Source: Nanobdellota archaeon
GTDB lineage: Archaea; Nanobdellota; Nanobdellia; Pacearchaeales; GW2011-AR1
Assembly: GCA_017610405.1 (NCBI GenBank)
Contig: JAFCCD010000002.1
Location: forward strand, 1-36,621
Reading direction: 5' to 3'
DNA length: 36,621 nucleotides
Shown: piece after piece, positions 1-7,920 of the stretch
Numbering within the stretch: the first letter of the stretch is position 1
How the letters are laid out: the number at the start of each line of letters is the position of its first letter
Program-made: the position numbers and the translations under genes
Notes under the pieces: model-generated
Database searches by the model: none
What the model saw: only the letters and a program-made list of their open reading frames with translations
Told to the model about the DNA's origin: nothing

Positions 1-480
1 CTCCACAAACTATCATTTAAAGCATAGTCTCTTGTAGTTGCATTACCAACATCATTTGCATAACCAGTTGTGAAATTAGAATAATTTGCTGCAAATGTAT
101 CGTTAGCATAAATTGGTGCTGTTGTTACGTTGTAAAAACCAAATGGATTTGTTTCTAAATAATAAGAAGTATTTGTAGCATTCCAATCTGAAAATCTCAT
201 TAATATTGTTCCATTAGTTGCTTGTCCCCATGTTGGTTTTGTTAGATATGTTGAATAATTCAAGCTCCACAAACTATCATTTAAAGCATATCCTCTTGTG
301 GAAGCATTAGTCACTTGGTTTCCATATATACCTGTGAAGTTGGAGTAATTTAAAGTCCATAAAGAATCATTCAAAGCATAATCTTGAATTGTTAGATAAT
401 CAGAATAATTTAAACTCCACAAACTATCATTTAGAGCATAATTTCTTATTGCTAAATAGTCTGAATAATTTGCTGCAAAA
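1..480 (-). repeat. Coding repeats (ALNDSLW-x-LNYS units)
   Basis: Near-identical 26-mers ctccacaaactatcattta(a/g)agcata at 1-26, 265-290 and 415-440, with a diverged copy near 355-380. Confidence 0.8.
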
Positions 481-1307
481 GTATCTAAGGCACTTCCATT
501 TATAGCATAACCATAAATTATAGTGAAGTTAGAATAATTTCCTGTCCAATAAACATCTGATTCTGAAAAAGATGTAAGCCAAGGTGGATTTTGAACATCA
601 GAAGCATTAAGTTTTCCCACAAACCAATCAGCTGTAACATTTCCTGTAACATTAATTTCCCCAGAAACATTAATATCTTGAACAAATAATGTTGTGATTC
701 TATTAAGAAAATTTCCTAAAAAAGTAAAAAATCCTGAACTACCACTAACATTATAACTCCCTAAAGTTAAGTTAGAATCCACAGTAATTTCACTTAAATT
801 AACTTGTGTTGCCCTAAATGAATAAGGCACCCTTCCAAGCTGAGAAACATCTTTCAAAACCCCATCTCTATAATAACATAAATAATACTGTTTATCAAAA
901 TCTAATGTACTTAAATCTCCACCATCAGAACCAGAAGTAGGTAAATAAAGAGAAACAATACCCCTATTATCAGTAGTTAGTGAAGTAGAGTGATTATAGA
1001 CGATTGTGCCTAAACAATTTGCATCAGAATTATCAGTAATATTAAATCTAAAAGTAAATGTTCCTGGCTCAATTGTTCCATTAGCAAATATTGTTTGGAG
1101 ATTTAAATGAAAACTATCATTAATTGCTGCTGCAGAAACCACATTTAAAAAAAAGATTAAACTAAAAGCAAAAAGAAAATTTATTAATAATTTTTTAGAA
1201 GATTTCACTGGTTTTTTAGTTGGTTTTTTCTTTTTTTTCTGTAAATTATATCTTTTAAATTCAAGACTTTTCTTACTAATTGAAATATACCACACGCTAC
1301 CTGACAT
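1..1307 (-). CDS. Secreted/cell-surface repeat protein, N-terminal part (runs off window edge)
   Basis: Open minus-strand frame from ATG at 1307 (MSGSVWYISISKKSLEFKRYNLQKKKKKPTKKPVKSSKKLLINFLFAFSLIFFLNVVSAAAINDSFHL...) with a hydrophobic signal segment, then repeated YALNDSLWSLNYSDYL-like units. Absent from the ORF track because it has no stop inside the window. Confidence 0.85.
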   Translation of the reverse strand, partial: MSGSVWYISISKKSLEFKRYNLQKKKKKPTKKPVKSSKKLLINFLFAFSLIFFLNVVSAAAINDSFHLNLQTIFANGTIEPGTFTFRFNITDNSDANCLGTIVYNHSTSLTTDNRGIVSLYLPTSGSDGGDLSTLDFDKQYYLCYYRDGVLKDVSQLGRVPYSFRATQVNLSEITVDSNLTLGSYNVSGSSGFFTFLGNFLNRITTLFVQDINVSGEINVTGNVTADWFVGKLNASDVQNPPWLTSFSESDVYWTGNYSNFTIIYGYAINGSALDTFAANYSDYLAIRNYALNDSLWSLNYSDYLTIQDYALNDSLWTLNYSNFTGIYGNQVTNASTRGYALNDSLWSLNYSTYLTKPTWGQATNGTILMRFSDWNATNTSYYLETNPFGFYNVTTAPIYANDTFAANYSNFTTGYANDVGNATTRDYALNDSLW

Positions 1308-1524
1308 AGAATTATAACACAAAAATCAATCATAAATATTAAGGACTATTTAGGGCCTGAAGCACTCATAAAACAGGCCTAAAGAGATTCCTTATGTTAT
1401 CCTACAATTTTCCCCTGTAAGTAAAAAATAAATATTCTTATATCGTCGGTAAAATTAGATTTTCTAAGGAGTAAGTAAACTTTATAAAAGAGAAAAACTT
1501 TAATTAATTAGTAAAAGAGGGAAG

Positions 1525-1716
1525 ATGAAGCAACCAATTAAGATATATCTTGATTCTGAAACAAAGAAAAAGCTAATTGATAAAGCAGGTGAGACAGGAT
1601 TCTATGGCCGTGGTGCTTTAACAAAATTTATGGAAAAAATAGCTATAGAAGACATTTGTTTTTTAGATGAAAATCTAAGAAAAATGCTTAAAACATTATT
1701 CCCCAGAAAGAATTAA
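1525..1716 (+). CDS. Small conserved hypothetical protein, possibly DNA-binding/antitoxin-like
   Basis: 63 aa ORF, MKQPIKIYLDSETKKKLIDKAGETGFYGRGALTKFMEKIA; IKIYLDSETKKKL start resembles RHH-type small regulators. Confidence 0.55.
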   Translation: MKQPIKIYLDSETKKKLIDKAGETGFYGRGALTKFMEKIAIEDICFLDENLRKMLKTLFPRKN

Positions 1717-1917
1717 TAGTTCTAAGATAAGTTTTAAATGTGTGAAACACGTTAATAGAAATGTTTTTAAAATCTAAGGATTATGTATGACTAATGGAAA
1801 AACAGATAGGGATTAATATAATTATAGAGAAAGAGCTTCAAGTCCATATATAAATGTATTTGTAGAAGGAAAAAATATTGCTGAAGTAAAAGATAAATTT
1901 ATAGAAGGGGTTAAAAA

Positions 1918-2208
1918 TCATCTTGAAACATTCCCAGAAGACAGAAAACTATTAATGAAACAGGAAAATTTAGAGATGCCCATAATACAAAAAATTTTCT
2001 TGTAATCAATAAAATTCTTCTTTAGATATCCTGTTAATCTAGCTATTTTATTAAATATTCCTATTGTCGTTAAAGGTAAAACAACTGTAATATGAATCTT
2101 TCCATTTGACAAAGAAACGTGACTCCCTTTTCTGTTTTTTATCTCATAGCCATTTTTTATTAAAACATTAACTATATTTTTTCATTTCACCACTTTAGGA
2201 GTTTTCAT
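1918..2208 (-). pseudogene. HicA-like toxin remnant with an in-frame TGA
   Basis: Conceptual minus translation from ATG 2208: MKTPKVVK*KNIVNVLIKNGYEIKNRKGSHVSLSNGKIHITVVLPLTTIGIFNKIARLTGYLKKNFID. It has the HicA-like layout (vLkknGyeixxrKGSH...vVLPL...IxrxtGlxxxxFid). Confidence 0.5.
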
Positions 2209-2264
2209 ATATAACCTAAAAAAGAAACAAATTTATAAATATTAATGTTACTTATTAAATTATC

Positions 2265-2387
2265 GAGCCTGTAGCTCAGTCGGGTCAGAGCACTGCTCTT
2301 ATATGAATCTAATTCATAAGAATTAGTTATCTTTTAGAAAAATTCTAAGAGAGGCAGGGGTCCTCGGTTCAAATCCGAGCAGGCTCA
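2265..2387 (+). tRNA. tRNA-Ile (anticodon TAT) with a 48-nt intron at 37/38 (about 2304-2351)
   Basis: Acceptor GAGCCTG/CAGGCTC+A, D-arm GCTC/GAGC, anticodon stem CTGCT/GGCAG, loop CT-TAT-A/A, T-arm CTCGG-TTCAAAT-CCGAG. Confidence 0.85.
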
Positions 2388-2397
2388 TAAATATAAA

Positions 2398-2583
2398 ATG
2401 GTAAAAAAAATTTACAGAAGTAAAAAGAACAGGATAATTGGAGGTGTTTGTGGAGGTATAGGGGAATACCTTAATGTAGATCCTGTACTTATAAGGCTTA
2501 TTTGGGTTATTGCTGCCTTGATGTGGGGAACAGGAATTCTTGCATATTTAATCGCTCTTGTAATTATTCCAGAAAAGAAATAA
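2398..2583 (+). CDS. PspC domain protein
   Basis: 61 aa, KKIYRSKKNRIIGGVCGGIGEYLNVDPVLIRLIWVIAAL, typical PspC motif followed by a TM helix. Confidence 0.9.
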   Translation: MVKKIYRSKKNRIIGGVCGGIGEYLNVDPVLIRLIWVIAALMWGTGILAYLIALVIIPEKK

Positions 2584-2641
2584 CCTTTAGTTATCTTTAA
2601 AAACTAATTTTAACAATTTCTTTCATAAAAGCCATTAAAAA

Positions 2642-2714
2642 GCCCCGATAGTTCAGAGGCCAAGAATGCGGCCCTTTCACGGCCGTGACCCGGGTTCGAA
2701 TCCCGGTCGGGGCG
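2642..2714 (+). tRNA. tRNA-Glu (TTC)
   Basis: Acceptor GCCCCGA/TCGGGGC+G, anticodon arm CGGCC-CTTTCAC-GGCCG, T-arm CCGGG-TTCGAAT-CCCGG. Confidence 0.95.
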
Positions 2715-2716
2715 TT
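2706..2716 (+). repeat. Direct repeat GTCGGGGCGTT, copy 1 (tRNA-Glu 3' end)
   Basis: 11-bp exact match to 4696-4706. Confidence 0.85.
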
Positions 2717-2720
2717 AACA

Positions 2721-2984
2721 TTATTTAACCCAATCCATACCTTTTAAATAAGGGAGATACTTTTCAATAAACTCTATTATCTCTTTTTTATATTTTGTTT
2801 CCAAAGAAATACCTGTATAATTAGGTTTCTTCTTGACAATCAACCACCCAACATTTTCTAATTCCTTTACTATTTGTTTTAAATTTGGAAATCTCTTATA
2901 GTGTTCTAACCGGTCATATTTATTTCCCCAATTCTTTTTTGAATAGGCTAGTTTAAACATAAGTTTTGCTTTCTCTTTATCCAT
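2721..2984 (-). CDS. Hypothetical protein in tRNA-Glu islet
   Basis: 87 aa ORF ending 5 nt from the tRNA-end repeat; coherent charged sequence with helical/HTH-like character. Confidence 0.6.
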   Translation of the reverse strand: MDKEKAKLMFKLAYSKKNWGNKYDRLEHYKRFPNLKQIVKELENVGWLIVKKKPNYTGISLETKYKKEIIEFIEKYLPYLKGMDWVK

Positions 2985-3083
2985 TTAATATATAAGAAAA
3001 TGCTATATTTAAATGTTTCCCATTTTGATAGTTTAAACATCTAAAACAGAAGGTTTTATAAATGTGGTAGTAATAATAGTAGT

Positions 3084-3434
3084 ATGAAAAAAGACAAAGA
3101 TAAATCAGCATTTCTGGAATATTTTGGAGACACTCCAAAACTGAAATTTTTGGATTTCTTGATTGGAAATCATTTTTTCGACTTTAACATGACTGATATG
3201 GCAAGAGAAGCAAATATCAGCTATAATTCTTTGAAAAGTTTTTTTGGAGAATTTTTGAAAAAAGGCATTATTGTTAAGACAAGGAAAGTTGGAAAATCAG
3301 ATATGTATAAATTGAATATGGATAATGCTACTGTCCAGAATTTTCTGAGGTTTGCCTGGTTCTTGACTAAACAGGATGTAGGAATTGAAAATCAGAAAAA
3401 TGTTCCACTTGTTCAAGACCCTGTTCTTCATTAG
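3084..3434 (+). CDS. Winged-helix transcriptional regulator
   Basis: 116 aa, LKFLDFLIGNHFFDFNMTDMAREANISYNSLKSFFGEFLKKGIIVKTRKVGKSDMYKLNMDN; clear wHTH pattern. TATA-like ttttataaat about 25 nt upstream. Confidence 0.85.
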   Translation: MKKDKDKSAFLEYFGDTPKLKFLDFLIGNHFFDFNMTDMAREANISYNSLKSFFGEFLKKGIIVKTRKVGKSDMYKLNMDNATVQNFLRFAWFLTKQDVGIENQKNVPLVQDPVLH

Positions 3435-3601
3435 GGGATTAATAGATAAACCCAACCCCGACAATCCTTAAAAACACTTACTAAGTCTCTAAAACTGAAC
3501 ACTTTTGTGCTGCGCTCGGTCAGGACGTATCTTGTTATCTCTTTTGTAGACAAATATAGGAAGTTCTAAAAAGAAAATATAAACCCTAGTATTCTTAAAG
3601 T

Positions 3602-3643
3602 TACGTCTACTGCTACGAAAGATATTTAAATGGTGTAGACGTA
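3602..3643. promoter_or_regulatory. Candidate operator/promoter of the Fic gene: perfect 9-bp inverted repeat around a TATA box
   Basis: TACGTCTAC (3602-3610) and GTAGACGTA (3635-3643) flank gatatttaaat; ATG at 3652. Confidence 0.6.
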
Positions 3644-3651
3644 TATAATTC

Positions 3652-4551
3652 ATGGTTTATACAGAAATAAAAGAAAAGAATAACAAAAAATACTTTTATA
3701 GGGTTAAATCTATAAGAGAAGGCAAAAAAGTTAAGAAAAAAAGAGTTTATCTTGGGGTTGATTTAGATAAAAAGAAATTGTTAATAGAAGAGAATGAAGC
3801 AGATAAAAAATTAAAATTACTTTCAACACTTTTAACAAATGAAGAAAAACATCAATTAGGAAAGATAAAAAAGAATTACCTTAGTCAATCAAAAGGGACA
3901 AAAGAAAACAGATATGAATCCTTTGTTTCATTATTTACTTATGATTCTACAAATATTGAAGGGAATACTCTTACACTCCAGGAAACATCTCATCTTTTAT
4001 TTGAAAATATAACTCCAAGGAAATCTCTTAGAGAAATAAACGAGGTAATTAATCACAAAAAAGCTTTTGATTACCTCTTAGATGCAAAAACAGACCTTTC
4101 TAAAGAACTAATACTTAAAATTCATAAATTAGTGGTTCAAAATACTTTAAAACCAGAATTAAAAGACCAAATTGGAAAATATAGAACACTACAAGTTTAT
4201 ATTAGGGGAACAAATTGGTTGCCTTCAAAACCAGAAGAAGTCCCAAAAGAAATGGGCTATCTTTTATCATGGTATTCAAAGAACAAGAAAAAACTTCATC
4301 CACTTCTTTTAGCAACATATTTCCATTCAGCATTTGAAACTATTCACCCTTTTGTGGATGGAAACGGAAGAGTTGGAAGATTATTAATGAATTTAATCTT
4401 ACATAGGAACAAATATCCTATGATAAATATACCAAATAAAGAGAAATATAAATATTACAGGTCTTTAGAATCTTCGCAATTAAAAGGAGACTTAAGGCCA
4501 TTAATTAAGTTCTTATTTGATCTTTTAAAAAAAGAAAAAGTTAAGTTTTAG
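3652..4551 (+). CDS. Fic/DOC family protein (putative AMPylase), class II-like
   Basis: HPFVDGNGRVGR Fic motif; STNIEG matches the (S/T)xxxE(G/N) inhibitory motif N-terminal to the Fic core. Confidence 0.93.
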   Translation: MVYTEIKEKNNKKYFYRVKSIREGKKVKKKRVYLGVDLDKKKLLIEENEADKKLKLLSTLLTNEEKHQLGKIKKNYLSQSKGTKENRYESFVSLFTYDSTNIEGNTLTLQETSHLLFENITPRKSLREINEVINHKKAFDYLLDAKTDLSKELILKIHKLVVQNTLKPELKDQIGKYRTLQVYIRGTNWLPSKPEEVPKEMGYLLSWYSKNKKKLHPLLLATYFHSAFETIHPFVDGNGRVGRLLMNLILHRNKYPMINIPNKEKYKYYRSLESSQLKGDLRPLIKFLFDLLKKEKVKF

Positions 4552-4695
4552 GGATTTAGTTAGGTAACTACAAATTTAAAAAATATGGTCACCTGATAGT
4601 TCTGTAATCATCAAGTAACAGCTTTATTTTAAAAAGTCTTATCCTTTAGTATTTTAAGATAAATAAAAAGGTGTATAACTTATTCTAAGTGCTTA

Positions 4696-4706
4696 GTCGG
4701 GGCGTT
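4696..4706 (+). repeat. Direct repeat GTCGGGGCGTT, copy 2
   Basis: Exact copy of tRNA-Glu(TTC) 3' end plus 2 nt. Confidence 0.85.
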
Positions 4707-4773
4707 CTTAATTTTTCTTCTGAAAAGTAGGGAAAATTTTATAAAGAAAGAAATTCTTCAAATACCCAACAAA

Positions 4774-5781
4774 ATGAAAATTTCTATATTAAAAGAAATA
4801 TCACAGGGAGAAAAAAGAGTTCTAGTTCTACCTCCAGAAGTCCAAAAATTAGTAGAGAATGGGCATGAAGTATTTGTTGAAAAAAATGCAGGTGAAGGAA
4901 TTTATCTATATGACAAAGATTATTCAAATATAGGGGCAAAAGTTGAAACAAATCGTAAAGAGCTTTTTAAATCAGATCTAATAGTCAAATTAAAATCACC
5001 AAGCCCTGTTGAGTTCAATCTTTTAAAAAACAATGTTCTTTTTTCAATGCTTCACCATAAACAAAATCCTTTAAGTGTATATTATTTAGGTAAACAAAAT
5101 GCAAAAGCTGTAGAAATTGAATCGATATTTAATCCTGCAGGAGAAAGGCTTGTTGATGAAACCGATATAACTGGAGAAATTGGGGTTTTATATGCTGTAC
5201 AACACCTTAAAAAAATTCCCCAAGATTCAAAAGCATTAATTTTGGGTTATGGTAGGGTTGGTTCTGGAGCAATAAGTATGTGTAATAAACTAGGAATAAA
5301 AACCAAGATTTTGAGAAAACAAGAATATGCTCATATAGAACATTTTCTTTCAGGAAAAGACTTAGTAATAAATGCCATAGCTTGGCCAGAAGAAGAAAGG
5401 AAGAATAATCGATATATAGTAACAAGTGATATGATTGATTTATTAAACAAAGGCGCAGTTATCTTAGATCTCGCAGTAGATTTTCCAAATCCCATACAAA
5501 CTTGTAGACCAACTGATTTAGCAAACCCATATTATATTGAAAGGGGAAAAACCCATATTGGAATTTATGGTTATCCCGGACTAGTTCCAGTATCTTCTTC
5601 TGAGAGATATAGTAAACAGGTTTTACCTTTATTACTTAAAATTGCTAACAATGGGGGTTTAGAAAAAATAGCTGAAAAAGGAAGTATTGGAAAATCAATA
5701 TCAGGAGCAATAGTCGATCCAAGAAAACAGAATTGGAAAAAACTTAAACCAAGAGAGAAAAAAGAGAGTTTTATAGAATGA
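4774..5781 (+). CDS. NAD(P)-dependent dehydrogenase of alanine dehydrogenase/PNT (opine-type) family
   Basis: 335 aa, KEISQGEKRVLVLPPEVQKLVENGHEVFVEKNAGEGIYLYDKDYSNIGA (AlaDh_PNT N-domain) and ALILGYGRVGSGA (Rossmann). Confidence 0.8.
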   Translation: MKISILKEISQGEKRVLVLPPEVQKLVENGHEVFVEKNAGEGIYLYDKDYSNIGAKVETNRKELFKSDLIVKLKSPSPVEFNLLKNNVLFSMLHHKQNPLSVYYLGKQNAKAVEIESIFNPAGERLVDETDITGEIGVLYAVQHLKKIPQDSKALILGYGRVGSGAISMCNKLGIKTKILRKQEYAHIEHFLSGKDLVINAIAWPEEERKNNRYIVTSDMIDLLNKGAVILDLAVDFPNPIQTCRPTDLANPYYIERGKTHIGIYGYPGLVPVSSSERYSKQVLPLLLKIANNGGLEKIAEKGSIGKSISGAIVDPRKQNWKKLKPREKKESFIE

Positions 5782-6845
5782 ACTCCTTATTAATCCTTGG
5801 AGAACACCTGGATCCTTCATTAAATCTAAATATAAAAAGGCTTGAAAAATATTCTACCGATATTAAAATTCCTACAAAAGTAAGAAATTATGAAGAATTA
5901 TTTTCAGAATCCATAAAAATAGATACTAAAGATCTTGCAGTAATGTTTTTTTTTCCTTTTAGATTTTGGAATCAAAAATGTGAAATCCCTGAAGATACAG
6001 GTATTTATGGAACCTCCTCTAAATCATATGAAACATTCAATCAATTTTGGGAAGAAGTAAAAAAAAATTTAGAGAAACAATTTAAAGAGAAAAATTTAAA
6101 ATATATAATAGATCCTGATTTTGCTGCTCTTGATAGAGATAAAATAGCTACCCATAATTTACTTGAAAAATCAGGTATTTCTACAACAAAAAGGCTTGGA
6201 AAAGACCTATCTAATCTTATAAACCTCTCTAAAAAACAAGGAATTTTTATTAAACCACGTTATGGAGCCCGTGGAAAAGGGATAACTTATCTTTCTCCTA
6301 CAGGGTGGTTCACTAATTATGGAATAGGGAAAAATAACACTCTCCAAAACCACCAAAGTGTAAAAACAAAGGGAAAAAGTGGAGATCCTCTTAAAACAGG
6401 GTGGATTTTTAAAGAAATAACCGGTAATAAGGAATTATTAAAAAAAATTATCAATCTGGAAACAATTATAGAAGAAGAAATTGTTCCTCCTCAATTAAAA
6501 AAAGGAAAAAAATTTGATTTAAGAGTTTACACTGTCTTTGAAAATTCACCATACCTTTTTATGAGAGAAAATAATATAAAAAATATAATTACAAATTTTT
6601 CTCAAGGGGGAAAAATAATAGATGATATAGGAAAAAAACTTCCTAAAAAGTCTCTTGAACTTGCAAAAAAAGAAAGTCTAAAAGCTGCAAAGACTTTAAA
6701 TTCTAAATTTCTCGGAGTAGACATAATATTTGATAGAGATTTAGAAACTCCAAGGGTTCTAGAAGTGCAAACATTTACTGGTTTTCCAAAAATAAAGAAA
6801 TTTAATTTACCACGTTATCTTGCAGAATATATCAAAAGAGTTTAA
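5778..6845 (+). CDS. ATP-grasp family ligase
   Basis: 355 aa; GIFIKPRYGARGKGITYLSP, KFDLRVYTVF and FLGVDIIFDRDLETPRVLEVQTFTGFP match the ATP-grasp pattern. 4-nt start/stop overlap with the upstream gene. Confidence 0.8.
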   Translation: MNSLLILGEHLDPSLNLNIKRLEKYSTDIKIPTKVRNYEELFSESIKIDTKDLAVMFFFPFRFWNQKCEIPEDTGIYGTSSKSYETFNQFWEEVKKNLEKQFKEKNLKYIIDPDFAALDRDKIATHNLLEKSGISTTKRLGKDLSNLINLSKKQGIFIKPRYGARGKGITYLSPTGWFTNYGIGKNNTLQNHQSVKTKGKSGDPLKTGWIFKEITGNKELLKKIINLETIIEEEIVPPQLKKGKKFDLRVYTVFENSPYLFMRENNIKNIITNFSQGGKIIDDIGKKLPKKSLELAKKESLKAAKTLNSKFLGVDIIFDRDLETPRVLEVQTFTGFPKIKKFNLPRYLAEYIKRV

Positions 6846-7377
6846 GGAAATTATTAATTATTTTTTCCCCATCTTGACTTTTTATTTCTGGATGGAACTG
6901 CGTCCCATATAGATTTCTATCTTTATGTTTTATTATTTCAATGCCTGAATTTGATTTTCCTAAAACAATTAAATCCTTTCCAAGATTTTTCATAGAATAA
7001 AAACTAGAAAAATAAACATTTATTTTTTCCTTCAAATCATTAAAAAGGATATCTTTTTTAATTAAATTTACATCAAAATTACCTTTTTTCTTAGAATTCA
7101 ATTTAATTGGCTTTCCACCAAAGATTTTAGCAATCAATTGATGCCCAAAACATATTCCTAAAATTGGTTTTTTTGAATTTTCGATTAATTTTTTCTCTTC
7201 AGAAAAGAAGTCTAAGTCTAATTTTTCATTTCCTCCTGTAAGAATTATATGAGAAAACTTTTCAGCATCTCTTTCTTTAAAATCTTTAAAATTAATCACT
7301 TCATATTTAAAGTTTCCTAACATTTCTATAAGCTCTTCTAGGAAAGAAGTGTTATTATTTAATATCAAAACTTTCAT
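6832..7377 (-). CDS. Class I glutamine amidotransferase domain protein (GuaA-N-like)
   Basis: 181 aa with GICFGHQL nucleophile elbow and YGTQFHPE. Confidence 0.85.
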   Translation of the reverse strand: MKVLILNNNTSFLEELIEMLGNFKYEVINFKDFKERDAEKFSHIILTGGNEKLDLDFFSEEKKLIENSKKPILGICFGHQLIAKIFGGKPIKLNSKKKGNFDVNLIKKDILFNDLKEKINVYFSSFYSMKNLGKDLIVLGKSNSGIEIIKHKDRNLYGTQFHPEIKSQDGEKIINNFLKLF

Positions 7378-7419
7378 TTTGTCTCAATTAAAATTTAAAA
7401 CTTTATAAAATTTAAGAAA

Positions 7420-7920
7420 TTACTTCACCCTTTTAATCAAGTCAAAAAAAGACTTTTTTTCAAACAAAGATATATTTTTCTTTTCCAAATCAATATGAAT
7501 TCTAAGCAAACCAAACCTACTTATAAAAACAGTCCCCACAAGGGCAACCCTTCCCCCTATATTCTGTAAAGAAAGGATCATCTTTTGAAGTTTATTTGTT
7601 ACTTTTCTTTTCTTCATCTCATCAACAATAATCTTTTCTATTTCTTCAAACTTAAAATCAAAATTAGGTTTAATTTCAGAAGGGATTTTTTTTGTTGAAG
7701 TTTCAACAGGAACTTTTTCTATCTCTTTTTCAAGTTTAAAACTAAATATTTCCTTTATATTAGGAACATAAAAATCAAGATGCCTTTGATTGTCCTTAGC
7801 TTCTTTATCTTTATCAATTGTAAAAAATCCAGAACACAAATATGCTTTGGGATTTTCCTTCATAAAATCCTTAAAAATCTTTGAAGAATGCAGTTTTTCT
7901 AAATAAAATTGATAATTCAT
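7420..7920 (-). CDS. Conserved hypothetical protein
   Basis: 166 aa ORF, 4-nt overlap with the ThrRS C-terminal ORF, colinear. Confidence 0.7.
   Translation of the reverse strand: MNYQFYLEKLHSSKIFKDFMKENPKAYLCSGFFTIDKDKEAKDNQRHLDFYVPNIKEIFSFKLEKEIEKVPVETSTKKIPSEIKPNFDFKFEEIEKIIVDEMKKRKVTNKLQKMILSLQNIGGRVALVGTVFISRFGLLRIHIDLEKKNISLFEKKSFFDLIKRVK

Noticed and set aside
2304-2351. CRISPR-like short hairpins near 2310-2350
   Set aside because: They lie inside the tRNA-Ile intron; there is no repeat-spacer periodicity, and I saw no CRISPR array anywhere in the window.
5207-5425. 72-aa minus ORF inside the dehydrogenase gene
   Set aside because: Antisense to a well-supported CDS, low-complexity Leu-rich product.
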